A stretch of 64,000 bases of DNA from Aerococcaceae bacterium zg-252 (GCA_016237705.1 CP066204.1:754001-818000), one strand, 5' to 3'; counted from the first letter of the stretch, positions 24,257 through 33,582 are shown. Notes: generated by a model not told the origin, from the sequence alone. Program-made: numbers and translations.

Positions 24257-24850
24257 ATGATGAAGAGAGAATCTCATTACAAGCGAATTAGCAGTAACGA
24301 ACAAAATAATATAAGGCGTTATTTTAATACATTGCATATAGCAGCTAAATTTTTTGAAAAATATTTTATAAATAAAGTTGTGACTTATTGTACCGTAGAT
24401 AGCAAAATAGATATTTATTTCTCGTCTTCTAATTTTATGCATTTGTGTGGTATTCGGTATAAAAAAGGGAGTAGCAGTTTTTTTGAAGACTGTTTGAATC
24501 AACACATTGTATTAGATGATATTGAAATAAAAAATGATGGAACTACGATTCAAAAACTACAAATATTATCTTCTATAGCGGAATTAATTGGTGAAAATGT
24601 TTATTTAACAGGAGCTGGTAAGTTTTTATATCTTGATTTTGATTATGCCCTAAAAACAAGAAAACAAATTCTTGCCTTAACACTAAAAGATACAAAACAC
24701 CGAACAGTGCCGCAATCATTATTAGATTTAAAGAAACAGAAAACATTTCCGAAAGGAAAGCCTGTGGTAGAAATATTTAGTCGAAATTTAAAAATAGAAG
24801 ATGAAACAGTTGATTATCTATACAAACGGGAATGCACTTATCATAAATAG
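24257..24850 (+). CDS. PBECR4-like nuclease/toxin candidate downstream of a repeat RNA
   Basis: The ATG follows GGGGGA. The 197-residue protein has no signal or membrane helix. Its core, VVTYCTVDSKIDIYFSSSNFMHLCGI, then SSFFEDCLNQHIVLDD and GTTIQKLQILSSIAELIG, resembles the PBECR4 group of BECR-fold (Barnase-EndoU-ColicinE5/D-RelE) nucleases as I recall it; I could not confirm this by search. The C-terminal part (DTKHRTVPQSLLDLKKQKTFPKG) contains a His-Arg and a basic patch suited to RNA contact. A truncated paralogue lies at 8943. Preceded by a terminator and a two-repeat RNA, it is best read as a type III-like toxin; that role is inference. Confidence 0.65.
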   Translation: MMKRESHYKRISSNEQNNIRRYFNTLHIAAKFFEKYFINKVVTYCTVDSKIDIYFSSSNFMHLCGIRYKKGSSSFFEDCLNQHIVLDDIEIKNDGTTIQKLQILSSIAELIGENVYLTGAGKFLYLDFDYALKTRKQILALTLKDTKHRTVPQSLLDLKKQKTFPKGKPVVEIFSRNLKIEDETVDYLYKRECTYHK

Positions 24851-25005
24851 TTCTTTACTTGTAAGGATAAAAATATAATTTACGAAATATAATTCCATCT
24901 AGTTACCGGTAGTTTTTAATAATGATTTTTGATATAATAGGACGAGTTAAGTTATTATTTAATTTATCAAGTTGATGAGCATATTATTGAGAACGGAGGC
25001 ATAAC

Positions 25006-26028
25006 ATGGCATTGTTTGGAAAAGAACGTATTGGAATTGATTTAGGCACTGCTAACACCTTAATTTATATTGAAAATAAAGGGATTGCCTTGCGTGAACC
25101 GTCGATAGTAGCACGAAAAAAGGGAACGAAAGAAGTTGTTGCTTTTGGTCGTGAGGCAGAACAATTAGTCGGAAGAACTTCAGAAAATTTTGAAATTATC
25201 CGACCATTGCGTGACGGAGTTATCGCTGATTTTGCTCTAACAAAATTAATGCTAGCTTATTTTATAAAAAAAGCGATTCATCGTACGGTATCGAAACCAG
25301 ATGTCGTTATTTGTGTTCCAAGTAATATTTCAAAGGTGGAACGGCGAGCCGTTATTGATGCGATTAAAGATTTAGGTATTCGCAAAGCAATGATTGTCGA
25401 TGAACCTTATGCAGCCGCTATCGGTGTTGGGTTAAATATTTATGAGCCACGTGGTAAAATGATTGTGGACATAGGTAGTGGCACAACTGATATTGCTGTT
25501 ATCTCTTATGGTGAGATTGTTAAAGGAAAAGCGATTGTCTATGCTGGGCATAAAATGAATGAATTGATTATGGATACCGTTAGGGAAGACTATCAATTAG
25601 CGATTGGGTATCAAGTAGCAGATGAAATCAAATGTAAAATTGGTAATGCACTTTATACGACTCATGATGAGCAAGATAAGATGTTGGTAAAAGGTCGTAA
25701 TATTGTTACGGGTATGCCAGATGAAACAGTGATACGAGCTCAACGGATTTCGCAAGTACTAGATGAAGTGATCTGTCCAATTATTACGGCTATTAAGCAA
25801 GTGTTTGAAGAAACTCCACCTGAATTAGCCGTTGATATTCTTGATTTTGGTATTATTTTAACAGGAGGCGGTTCATTATTGAAACGCTTGGACGAACGTC
25901 TGTACAAAGAATTGAGCATACCAGTAAATCTTGTGGATAAGCCACTTGATTCGGTTGTAAGCGGAGCTGGAAAATTATTAAAAGAAATGGAACGCCAATC
26001 TCAACAAGTGGAACGTCAAGCACGTTAA
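25006..26028 (+). CDS. mreB: Rod shape-determining protein MreB
   Basis: The 340-residue actin homologue has phosphate 1 motif GIDLGTANTLIYIENKGI, phosphate 2 IVDIGSGTTDIAVI, the adenosine motif ILTGGGSLLKRLD, and DEPYAAAIGVGL. It polymerises at the membrane and guides lateral wall synthesis with MreC/D and RodZ. A TATAAT (24942-24947) and an ACGGAGG RBS precede it. It starts the mreBCD operon: mreC follows 25 bp later. Its presence with rodZ suggests a rod or ovoid cell plan with peripheral growth. Confidence 0.95.
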   Translation: MALFGKERIGIDLGTANTLIYIENKGIALREPSIVARKKGTKEVVAFGREAEQLVGRTSENFEIIRPLRDGVIADFALTKLMLAYFIKKAIHRTVSKPDVVICVPSNISKVERRAVIDAIKDLGIRKAMIVDEPYAAAIGVGLNIYEPRGKMIVDIGSGTTDIAVISYGEIVKGKAIVYAGHKMNELIMDTVREDYQLAIGYQVADEIKCKIGNALYTTHDEQDKMLVKGRNIVTGMPDETVIRAQRISQVLDEVICPIITAIKQVFEETPPELAVDILDFGIILTGGGSLLKRLDERLYKELSIPVNLVDKPLDSVVSGAGKLLKEMERQSQQVERQAR

Positions 26029-26053
26029 TGTTCCAGTTAGAAAGAGGAATATA

Positions 26054-26899
26054 ATGAATAATAAGAAAATGATTGGTATATTATTAGCGACCATTGCTAC
26101 TGTATCATTAATTAGTTTTACGATGTTAAATGGGGCTAATAATTTATTAACCAGTGCAATCAATGATACAGCATCTTGGACAGGACGTTTTTTCTCAGAG
26201 CCAGTTAATATGGTGGTGCGTTTTGTTAATTCGGTTGATAATGTCATTAATACCTTTGAAGAAAATCAACAATTAAAATCAAAAATTGACCAAGTGTATG
26301 AACTTCAAGTGCGTGTGGCTGATTTAGAGGCAGAAAATGAGGGTATGCGTAAAGAATTAAATCTTGTGCAAACATTAAGCAAATATTCGGTTATCAATTC
26401 AACGGTTATTGCACGCAATCCGGATCAATGGATGGAAACATTAACGATTGATGTTGGTTCAAATAAAGGTGTTGAAGTCAATATGGCAGTCATGGCAGGT
26501 AACGGATTAATTGGACGTGTAGTAGAAGTCAATCCAACTAGTTCAAAAGTTTTATTATTGACATCAGAAAAATCAAATGCTGGAATGGTTTCGGCTAGTA
26601 TTCAAACTCAATCAGGTTCAGCAAATGGTATTTTATCGTCCTATGATCGCAAATCTAAGCATTACATTATGACACAAGTTGATCCAGCAGCTAAAATTAA
26701 AGCTGGCGACATGGTAATTACTTCTGGTTTAGGTGGAATTATTCCAAGTACTTTATTGATTGGTGAAGTAGAATCGGTTAAAATGGACGATTATGGTTTA
26801 TTCCAAATTGTTGAAATTAAACCAGCTGGAGAGATGACGGATATTCGCTTTGTAACGGTTATTTTGCGAGAAGGGCAGAGTGACGCCAATGAAAATTAA
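26054..26899 (+). CDS. mreC: Rod shape-determining protein MreC
   Basis: The 281-residue protein has an N-terminal signal anchor (residues 5-25), a coiled coil (about residues 75-110, ENQQLKSKIDQVYELQVRVADLEAEN written in part) and the extracellular double beta-barrel (VARNPDQWMETLTIDVGSNKGV, MAGNGLIGRVVEVNP, GDMVITSGLGGIIP). It links MreB to the wall synthases RodA/PBP2. Its end overlaps the start of mreD. Confidence 0.94.
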   Translation: MNNKKMIGILLATIATVSLISFTMLNGANNLLTSAINDTASWTGRFFSEPVNMVVRFVNSVDNVINTFEENQQLKSKIDQVYELQVRVADLEAENEGMRKELNLVQTLSKYSVINSTVIARNPDQWMETLTIDVGSNKGVEVNMAVMAGNGLIGRVVEVNPTSSKVLLLTSEKSNAGMVSASIQTQSGSANGILSSYDRKSKHYIMTQVDPAAKIKAGDMVITSGLGGIIPSTLLIGEVESVKMDDYGLFQIVEIKPAGEMTDIRFVTVILREGQSDANEN

Positions 26900-27431
26900 C
26901 CGTGACCGTCGAGTAAAATGGTTTTTACCATTCTTACTATTTATTAGTATTATCGTGGATTCTGCACTTCCTGCTATTTTTCCAGTAGCTTTTTTAGGCA
27001 ATGGGCAAACCATTGTGTCACAATTAGCTTTGTATTTTTTAACATTGTTTGCTTTTTATTTTCGAGATGAGACCATTATGTTAAATGCGTTGATTTTTGG
27101 ACTATTAACGGACTCTTATAATACGACAATTTTGGGAATATATGGTGCATTATACTTAATCATTGCTTATGTCATTATTAAAGTGAAAAAATATTTCCCG
27201 AAAAATGCAGCGGTGCATATCATGTTACTGTTAGTTGCGATTACAGTTTGCCAATTTATTGTATTTGTCTTTTATCGTGAATTTGGATATACAACGGTGA
27301 CATTGACTGAATTTTTAGCGACACAATTATGGCCTACTATTATCTTTAATGTTGTGTTGTCATTCTTGATGTATTTCCCGGCTAAGGGTTTATTAGGCTG
27401 GTTAGGCTATGAAAATTATATTATTCTCTAA
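26880..27431 (+). CDS. mreD: Rod shape-determining protein MreD
   Basis: About 180 residues with five or six hydrophobic helices, and MreD features: LPFLLFISIIVDSALPAIF, FLTLFAFYFRDETIM, FGLLTDSYNTTILGIYG. The GTG at 26880 has AGGG upstream; the ATG at 26889 is the alternative. It overlaps the end of mreC and completes the elongasome operon. A terminator (AACTGG/CCAGTT plus T-run) lies at 27442-27468. Confidence 0.92.
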   Translation: MTPMKINRDRRVKWFLPFLLFISIIVDSALPAIFPVAFLGNGQTIVSQLALYFLTLFAFYFRDETIMLNALIFGLLTDSYNTTILGIYGALYLIIAYVIIKVKKYFPKNAAVHIMLLLVAITVCQFIVFVFYREFGYTTVTLTEFLATQLWPTIIFNVVLSFLMYFPAKGLLGWLGYENYIIL

Positions 27432-27593
27432 TAGATGACTGAAACTGGGCAGAAGTCCAGTTTTTTATTTGTAATAGCTAATTAAAGTATTAGTACATCA
27501 ATTTAAAAAATGCTATAATAAACGTAGCTTATTGTAGGTATCAAATTTTGATACGTTTACTTATATATAATTGATACGAAGGAGAAGAGAGCA

Positions 27594-28088
27594 ATGAATC
27601 ATCATGCAAATGAACATTTTGAACGAGAATTTGGAAGGCACAGTGAAGATACGCAACAAACGGTTGACCATATTATTTCAGAACTAAAGAAAAAGCGAAT
27701 TCGCATAACAGAACCAAGAAAGGCTATCATTACTTATATGGTGAATAGTCACTCGCACCCTACTGCTGAAGAAATTTATGAGGACTTACTGCCAGATAAT
27801 CCAGGTATGAGTTTTGCAACGATTTATAATAATTTGGATATTTTAATTGAACATGGTTATGTACACGAAATGAAATTTTCAGGGGTGACGAGTCGCTATG
27901 ACTTTTTAGGGCATCAACATTTCCATATTATGTGTGAGAAATGTGGGAAAGTAACGGATTTTCCAGCTCGAGATCTTGAACTTCTTAAAGAAGATGCGAA
28001 GACACATACAGGGTATGTAGTGCGTGCTGCGAGTGTCGAAATGTTTGGAATTTGCCCAAGTTGTCAAAAGGAAGATAAAGGAGTTTAA
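27594..28088 (+). CDS. Fur family transcriptional regulator (PerR/Fur-like)
   Basis: The 164-residue protein has a winged-helix DNA-binding domain (ITEPRKAIITYMVNSHSHPTAEEIY, FATIYNNLDILIEHG), a metal site (HQHFHIMCEKCGK) and a second Cys pair (CPSC), so the structural zinc site is complete. HSHPTAEEIY is typical of PerR and Fur; sequence does not decide between peroxide, iron and zinc sensing. It starts a probable unit with ylmG and ylmH (5-bp and 20-bp gaps), an unusual partner for division genes. Confidence 0.9.
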   Translation: MNHHANEHFEREFGRHSEDTQQTVDHIISELKKKRIRITEPRKAIITYMVNSHSHPTAEEIYEDLLPDNPGMSFATIYNNLDILIEHGYVHEMKFSGVTSRYDFLGHQHFHIMCEKCGKVTDFPARDLELLKEDAKTHTGYVVRAASVEMFGICPSCQKEDKGV

Positions 28089-28092
28089 TCGA

Positions 28093-28353
28093 ATGATAAG
28101 TATTGTAACAGCTGCTATTCAATTGGTGCGAATATATCAGCTATTATTAGCAGTATATGCTTTAATGACATGGTTTCCACAAGCACGTCAAACGGCTGTA
28201 TGGAATGTTATTGTGCGTCTGGTACGTCCGTACTTAGATATATTTGATCAAATTATTCCGTCAGTAGGTGGTATTAGTTTTAATGTATTGATTGCTTATT
28301 TTGTACTGGATTTAGTAAAAATGGGTATCATACAAGTAGCAAGCTTTTTTTAA
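28093..28353 (+). CDS. ylmG: YggT/YlmG family membrane protein
   Basis: The ATG at 28093, five bases after the stop of the Fur-family gene, gives 86 residues: two hydrophobic helices with the YggT motifs YALMTWFPQAR and VRPYLDIFDQIIPSVGGISF. Family members (YlmG) lie in division clusters near sepF and divIVA and affect septum and nucleoid organisation. Here it keeps its usual partners ylmH and divIVA, but ftsZ and sepF are not in this window. Confidence 0.9.
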   Translation: MISIVTAAIQLVRIYQLLLAVYALMTWFPQARQTAVWNVIVRLVRPYLDIFDQIIPSVGGISFNVLIAYFVLDLVKMGIIQVASFF

Positions 28354-28373
28354 TTTAGATATGAGGTATTTGT

Positions 28374-29156
28374 ATGAACCAAGATATATACCAGCATTAT
28401 GGTAAAGAGGAAAAGAGTTTTATTGATCAAGTGTTTGGTTGGATGCAACAAGTAGAAAATCGCTATGTTCCTTATTTATCTGGTTTTTTAACACCTAGAG
28501 AGGCGATGATTACGGAACAGTTGGTTGCGACAAATGATGATTTATCGGTTTCTTTTAACGGAGGTTACGAGAATGCTGAACGTAAGCGTGCTTTGATTGT
28601 ACCGTCTTATTATGAACCGTCATTTGCAGACTATAATTTGTGCTTATTAGAAGTGAAATTTCCAGTGAAATTTGCAGAAATTACTCATGGTCGCATACTG
28701 GGAACGGTATTATCAACTGGTATAGATAGACAGCGAATTGGCGATATTATGACAGACGGCACATATTGGCAATTGATTTTAGATGATACGATTAGCGAAT
28801 TTATTAAAACGAATGTTACTAAAATCGGTAATGTTGGTGTCCATTTAGAAAACATTGAGATTGATTCCTTGTTAACTTCAAATGAACAATGGGAGATTAC
28901 AACGATTATTTCTAGTTCAATGCGTTTAGATGCCTTATTGTCTAAAGTCTACAATATCTCGAGACAACGAGCAAAAGAGGCGGTGGCAGCAGGATATGTT
29001 AAAATGAATTTTGCTGAAATGAGTCGTGGCGATATTGAAGTGAAGTTGAATGATATAGTTTCGTTGCGAAAATATGGACGCTTTTGGGTAAAATCAGTTG
29101 ACGGTGTGACCAAAAAAGATAATTATCGACTTACTGTCCATGTCTTGTCTAAATAA
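28374..29156 (+). CDS. ylmH: YlmH family RNA-binding protein (S4 domain)
   Basis: The 260-residue protein has the YlmH N-terminal region (FLTPREAMITEQLV, FNGGYENAERKRALIVP) and a C-terminal S4 domain (SMRLDALLSKVYNISRQRAKEAVAAGYVKMN). In Bacillus YlmH acts on stalled 50S-peptidyl-tRNA complexes in ribosome quality control alongside its role in the division cluster. It follows ylmG by 20 bp and precedes divIVA. Confidence 0.92.
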   Translation: MNQDIYQHYGKEEKSFIDQVFGWMQQVENRYVPYLSGFLTPREAMITEQLVATNDDLSVSFNGGYENAERKRALIVPSYYEPSFADYNLCLLEVKFPVKFAEITHGRILGTVLSTGIDRQRIGDIMTDGTYWQLILDDTISEFIKTNVTKIGNVGVHLENIEIDSLLTSNEQWEITTIISSSMRLDALLSKVYNISRQRAKEAVAAGYVKMNFAEMSRGDIEVKLNDIVSLRKYGRFWVKSVDGVTKKDNYRLTVHVLSK

Positions 29157-29248
29157 TTAGTATTTTTTTAACATTGGCTATATGATTTTTTTTGAATTTA
29201 GTGTAGAATGAATATGATGAAATGAGAATAGTGAAAGGAAGTGTGAAA

Positions 29249-30031
29249 GTGGCTTTAACACCATCAGAGATTTTACATAAAGAATTTAGCTCAAAATTTA
29301 GAGGCTATGATCCAGATGAGGTAAATGACTTTCTAGATACTATCGTAGCAGAATTTGAAAAATTAACCCTTTCAAATAAGGAATTAACGAGTCAAATGTC
29401 CGCTATGCAAGATAAATTAAATTATTTCCAACAATTACAAGATTCATTGAATAATTCAATTGTTATTGCTCAAGAAGCAGCAGACCGTTTAAAACAAAAT
29501 GCACGCAAAGAAGCTGAATTAATTTTATTCGAGGCAGAGCGTGAAGCAGACCGTTTAATTATGGAAGCGACACATCGTTCTGAATCAATTATTAGTGAAA
29601 CTGAACAATTACAATCTTACGGAAAAGAATTTCGTGAAAAATTAACGAATATGGTTGAAGCACAATTGGCGTTAATCAATAATACAGAATATCAACCATT
29701 ATTTGAAGCAGCACCTGTTTTAAATTCACTGAATACAGTTAAGGCAACAGGTTCGATTAATGAGCGAGTGGATGTGTTAGAACAAGAATTGGCTGAAGAG
29801 TTTCAATCAACACCGGTTCTTGAAGAAATGACATTTCCAACTGTTGAGAGTCAACCAGCACAAGAAGAAATGTTTTTCCCAACAGTGGATAGTTTCGATG
29901 ATTTTGGCACTCCTGATGATTTGGAAGTAGATGAGTCATTTGATATCGAAGCCTTAATGGCGAAAAATGAAGGGCCAACTATTCCAAAAAGTGTTGTTGG
30001 AAGAACGATTCGCATTGATTTACCAGAATAA
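29249..30031 (+). CDS. divIVA: Cell division protein DivIVA
   Basis: The GTG at 29249 follows AAAGGAAG and gives the canonical start ALTPSEILHKEFSSKFRGYD; an upstream ATG at 29222 would add nine unusual residues. The 260-residue protein has the N-terminal membrane-curvature domain (EVNDFLDTIVAEFEKL), a coiled coil to about residue 150 and an acidic C-terminal region with repeats of EEMTFPTVES/EEMFFPTVDS. It recruits division and pole proteins to curved membrane. The ileS T-box starts just downstream. Confidence 0.94.
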   Translation: MALTPSEILHKEFSSKFRGYDPDEVNDFLDTIVAEFEKLTLSNKELTSQMSAMQDKLNYFQQLQDSLNNSIVIAQEAADRLKQNARKEAELILFEAEREADRLIMEATHRSESIISETEQLQSYGKEFREKLTNMVEAQLALINNTEYQPLFEAAPVLNSLNTVKATGSINERVDVLEQELAEEFQSTPVLEEMTFPTVESQPAQEEMFFPTVDSFDDFGTPDDLEVDESFDIEALMAKNEGPTIPKSVVGRTIRIDLPE

Positions 30032-30049
30032 TTAAAAAGTATAGGACAA

Positions 30050-30272
30050 CAATTTTATTATATATTTAAGCGAGTCAAGAAATGGTGTGAGCTTGGCAAT
30101 CCCTGTAATAAAATTTATCCCCTATAAATCTTGTTTTAGTGAACAATTAGTTTAGTAGCTAAAACCGCTTGAATAGCGTTAACATGCAAGAGATAATGAG
30201 TAAAGTATTTTACTGATTAAATTTGGGTGGTACCACGTTAAGAACGTCCCTTTGTTGAGGGGCGTTTTTCTA
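30050..30272 (+). promoter_or_regulatory. T-box riboswitch of ileS (tRNA-Ile responsive)
   Basis: The 5' leader contains the T-box core TGGGTGGTACCACG at 30224-30237, upstream Stem I-like sequence (GGTGTGAGCTTGGC, ending in an ATCCC loop) and a terminator (ACGTCCC ... GGGGCGT plus T-run, 30244-30269) whose 5' arm competes with the antiterminator. An isoleucine specifier (ATC near 30116) fits the downstream gene but is not certain. Uncharged tRNA-Ile would stabilise the antiterminator. Confidence 0.93.
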
Positions 30273-30311
30273 TTGGTTTTGACTAATAAATAATAAAGAA
30301 TGGAGATTACA

Positions 30312-33083
30312 ATGAAATTAAAAGAAACATTAAATCTAGGCAAAACAAATTTCGCAATGCGTGCGAATTTACCGTTAAAAGAAGTTGAATTACAAGCAGA
30401 ATGGGAACAAGCAGAAATCTATAAAAAAATTCAAGAAAAAAATGCTAATCGTCCGGCATATATTTTACATGATGGCCCGCCCTATGCGAATGGTAAGCTA
30501 CATATGGGACATGCGTTAAATAAAATCTCAAAAGATTTTATCGTACGTTATAAATCAATGTCTGGTTTCCGTGCTCCGTATATTCCAGGTTGGGATACAC
30601 ATGGGCTACCTATCGAGGCAGCATTGACAAATTCTGAAGGTATTGACCGCAAGAAATTTTCGGTAGCTGATTTTAGACGTTTATGTGAAGAATATGCTTT
30701 GAAACAAGTCGATGAACAACGTAAAGACTTCAAACGTTTAGGAGTAACGGGTGATTGGGATAATCCTTATTTAACTTTACAACCAAAATATGAAGCAGAA
30801 CAATTACGTATTTTTGGGAAAATGGCTGAAAAAGGCTATATTTATAAGGGCTTAAAACCAATTTATTGGTCACCGTCAAGTGAATCTTCTTTAGCTGAGG
30901 CTGAAATTGAATATAAAGATGTGACTTCACCGTCAATTTATGTGGCATTTAAAGTGTTGGAGCATCAAGGGGTTGTACCTGAAAATGCTGAATTTGTTAT
31001 TTGGACGACGACACCATGGACATTACCAGCTAACTTAGGGATTTCAGTATCACCAGATGCTACTTATGTGGCTGTTCAAGTCGAAGAGCGTCTATTCATT
31101 GTAGCGAAAGAATTGTTAGAAACAGTCGCTAAAGCAGTGGCTTGGTCAGAATATGAAATTGTAGCCGAATATCAAGGGGCACAATTTGATCGATTAACGG
31201 CTCAACATCCATTTTATGACCGTGCTTCACTTGTAATGGTAGGTGACCATGTTACATTAGATGCCGGAACTGGTTTAGTGCATACAGCACCTGGACACGG
31301 GGAAGACGACTATCAAGTAGGATTACGTTATAATTTAGATATTTTATCACCACTCGATAATCGTGGTCATTTTACAGCAGAAGCACCTGGTTTTGAGGGA
31401 ATCTTCTACATTAAGGCAAATCAATTAGTGATTGATACATTAATTGAAAAAAATCGTTTATTGGCTCAAGGTGAGTTACTGCATAGCTATCCACATGACT
31501 GGCGTACGAAAAAACCGGTTATTTATCGTGCAACACCACAATGGTTTGCGTCTATTGATAAATTCCGTCAACAATTATTAACATCGGTTGAGCAAGATGT
31601 GACATGGCATCATCCGTCAGGGCAAGTGCGTATTTATAATATGTTGCGTGACCGTGGTGATTGGGTAATTTCACGTCAACGTGTTTGGGGTGTGCCATTA
31701 CCAATTTTCTATGCAGAAAATGGCGAAGAAATTTTAGATAGTGCGGTCATCGAGCATGTAGCTCAATTGGTTGAAGAGCATGGTTCGAATATTTGGTTTG
31801 AACGTGACGCCAAAGAGTTGTTGCCAGCAGGCTTTACACACCCAGGTAGTCCAAATGGTGAGTTTACTAAAGAAATGGACATTATGGACGTTTGGTTTGA
31901 TTCTGGTACAAGTTATGCGAGCGTCTTAAAACGTGAGGGGCAACAATTCCCAGCAGACTTATACTTAGAAGGGTCTGACCAATATCGTGGTTGGTTTAAC
32001 TCAAGTTTTACAACTTCTGTTGCAGCGAATAATCAGCCACCATACAAAGCAGTGTTATCACAAGGGTTTGTTATGGACGGTAAAGGTCAAAAAATGAGTA
32101 AGTCACTCGGTAATGTTATTGTGCCAGAAGAAGTGATGAAAGAGCTTGGGGCAGATATTATTCGTTTATGGGTAGCTAGCGTGGACTACGAAAATGATGT
32201 TCGTATTTCAAATGATATTTTAAAACAAGTATCCGAAACTTATCGTAAAATCCGTAATACAATTCGTTTCATGTTATCTAATATCGGGGACTTTAATCCT
32301 GAAACGGATAAAGTGGATACATTAAGACCAGTTGACCAATATTTAATGGCTAAATTTGATGTGTTAGTGAATGATGTGTTAACAGCTTACGATGAATTCC
32401 AATATTCAACGATTTATAAAAAAGTAATCAATTTTATTACAGTTGATTTGTCAGCATTTTACTTAGATTTTGCTAAAGATGTGTTATATATCGAATCAAC
32501 GAATGCTTATCCACGTCGTGCAATGCAAACAGTGATTTATCATGTATTACGTAATTTAATTCCATTGTTAACACCAATTTTACTTCATACAATGGAAGAA
32601 GCGTGGAAAGAGTTGCCAGGTGCAGAGGGATTTGTGCAGTTGCAAGATATGCCAGAAAAACGTGATGTAACGGCTGCTAAAGCATTAATTGAACAATGGA
32701 CACCATTCTTTGAAGTACAATCTGCAGTAAATAAAGCATTGGAAGTTGCTAAAAATGATGAAGTATCGCCAATTAAGAAATCATTTGAGGCAGCAGTTAC
32801 TGTCTTTGCTCCAGAAGAAGTATTGGAACAAGTATCGGTATTGAGCGATGATTTAGCACAATTATTGATTGTGTCACAATTAAGTTTACAACCATTATCT
32901 CAAGCTGATGATTCAGTAGAAGATTATGATGGATTTAAAGTCTTAGTGCAACCAGCACAAGGTCATGTCTGTGAACGTTGTCGTGCTGTTCGCCCAGAAG
33001 TTGGAACAGTTGACGGTGCACCAGAATTATGTCATCGTTGCCATGCCATTGTAAAAGAGCACTTCTCAGAGTATTTTGAATAA
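30312..33083 (+). CDS. ileS: Isoleucyl-tRNA synthetase
   Basis: The ATG at 30312 is preceded by TGGAG; an earlier ATG at 30300 lies inside that ribosome site. The 923-residue class I synthetase has HIGH-type DGPPYANGKLHMGHALN, the CP1 editing domain (TTTPWTLPANLG), KMSKS in GQKMSKSLGN, and a C-terminal zinc motif (CERCRAVRPE ... CHRCH). The full set of motifs indicates an active, eubacterial-type enzyme. The T-box upstream controls it, and a repeat element follows the stop codon. Confidence 0.97.
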   Translation: MKLKETLNLGKTNFAMRANLPLKEVELQAEWEQAEIYKKIQEKNANRPAYILHDGPPYANGKLHMGHALNKISKDFIVRYKSMSGFRAPYIPGWDTHGLPIEAALTNSEGIDRKKFSVADFRRLCEEYALKQVDEQRKDFKRLGVTGDWDNPYLTLQPKYEAEQLRIFGKMAEKGYIYKGLKPIYWSPSSESSLAEAEIEYKDVTSPSIYVAFKVLEHQGVVPENAEFVIWTTTPWTLPANLGISVSPDATYVAVQVEERLFIVAKELLETVAKAVAWSEYEIVAEYQGAQFDRLTAQHPFYDRASLVMVGDHVTLDAGTGLVHTAPGHGEDDYQVGLRYNLDILSPLDNRGHFTAEAPGFEGIFYIKANQLVIDTLIEKNRLLAQGELLHSYPHDWRTKKPVIYRATPQWFASIDKFRQQLLTSVEQDVTWHHPSGQVRIYNMLRDRGDWVISRQRVWGVPLPIFYAENGEEILDSAVIEHVAQLVEEHGSNIWFERDAKELLPAGFTHPGSPNGEFTKEMDIMDVWFDSGTSYASVLKREGQQFPADLYLEGSDQYRGWFNSSFTTSVAANNQPPYKAVLSQGFVMDGKGQKMSKSLGNVIVPEEVMKELGADIIRLWVASVDYENDVRISNDILKQVSETYRKIRNTIRFMLSNIGDFNPETDKVDTLRPVDQYLMAKFDVLVNDVLTAYDEFQYSTIYKKVINFITVDLSAFYLDFAKDVLYIESTNAYPRRAMQTVIYHVLRNLIPLLTPILLHTMEEAWKELPGAEGFVQLQDMPEKRDVTAAKALIEQWTPFFEVQSAVNKALEVAKNDEVSPIKKSFEAAVTVFAPEEVLEQVSVLSDDLAQLLIVSQLSLQPLSQADDSVEDYDGFKVLVQPAQGHVCERCRAVRPEVGTVDGAPELCHRCHAIVKEHFSEYFE

Positions 33084-33084
33084 C

Positions 33085-33207
33085 ATAGTGTGACAACGAG
33101 CGTTCTGAAATGAACCACTGGAGAAAGTCGCTGGAGTGTGTGAAACACACAGAGGCGACTTTTGTAGTGGACGTCATTTCAGCGAGTTGGAGCCATATTA
33201 ACATAGT
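33085..33207 (+). repeat. Nested-hairpin intergenic repeat, copy D (downstream of ileS)
   Basis: The same design as copies A-C with different sequences in the stems: outer arms CTGAAATGA ... TCATTTCAG replace GCCTTGA ... TCAAGGC, while CCACTGGA and AGTGGACG persist. The centre is AAAGTCGC ... GGCGACTTT with GTGTGT/ACACAC. The start motif (CATAGTGTGACAACGAGCG) recurs at 33202, an incomplete second copy. Confidence 0.78.
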
Positions 33208-33402
33208 GTGACAACGAGCGTTTTAATTGAATAACATACTATAACAGCAGTTGGAAGTTTTGAATGAAAACATTTGGGACTTTCAACTGCTTTATTTGTT
33301 TTTTTGTATATTTTTGTTACAAGATCTTTTATAATAGTACTAGAATGAGAATTACGATATTTGAGTGATTATATAACTGAATGTTTTAGGAGACGAATTA
33401 GT

Positions 33403-33567
33403 ATGTTTAAAAAATTAGGTATAATTAGTATAGGTATCTATATCATTATTTTATTCTTTTTGAGAACGTACCATATTATAAACAATCATCAAACAGTCTT
33501 GTTAACGGTTATATGTTTAATGATATTAATTTTTTTAAGACAGTTATTCTCAAAAAAGAAAATATAA
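33403..33567 (+). CDS. Small membrane protein, 54 residues
   Basis: The ATG follows AGGAG by ten bases. Two hydrophobic stretches (IISIGIYIIILFFL and VLLTVICLMILIFL) with a short loop and a KKKI tail predict a two-helix membrane protein. I recognise no family. It precedes a glutaredoxin-like gene by 15 bp and is probably co-transcribed. Confidence 0.6.
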   Translation: MFKKLGIISIGIYIIILFFLRTYHIINNHQTVLLTVICLMILIFLRQLFSKKKI

Positions 33568-33582
33568 AGGAGAATCAAATAG

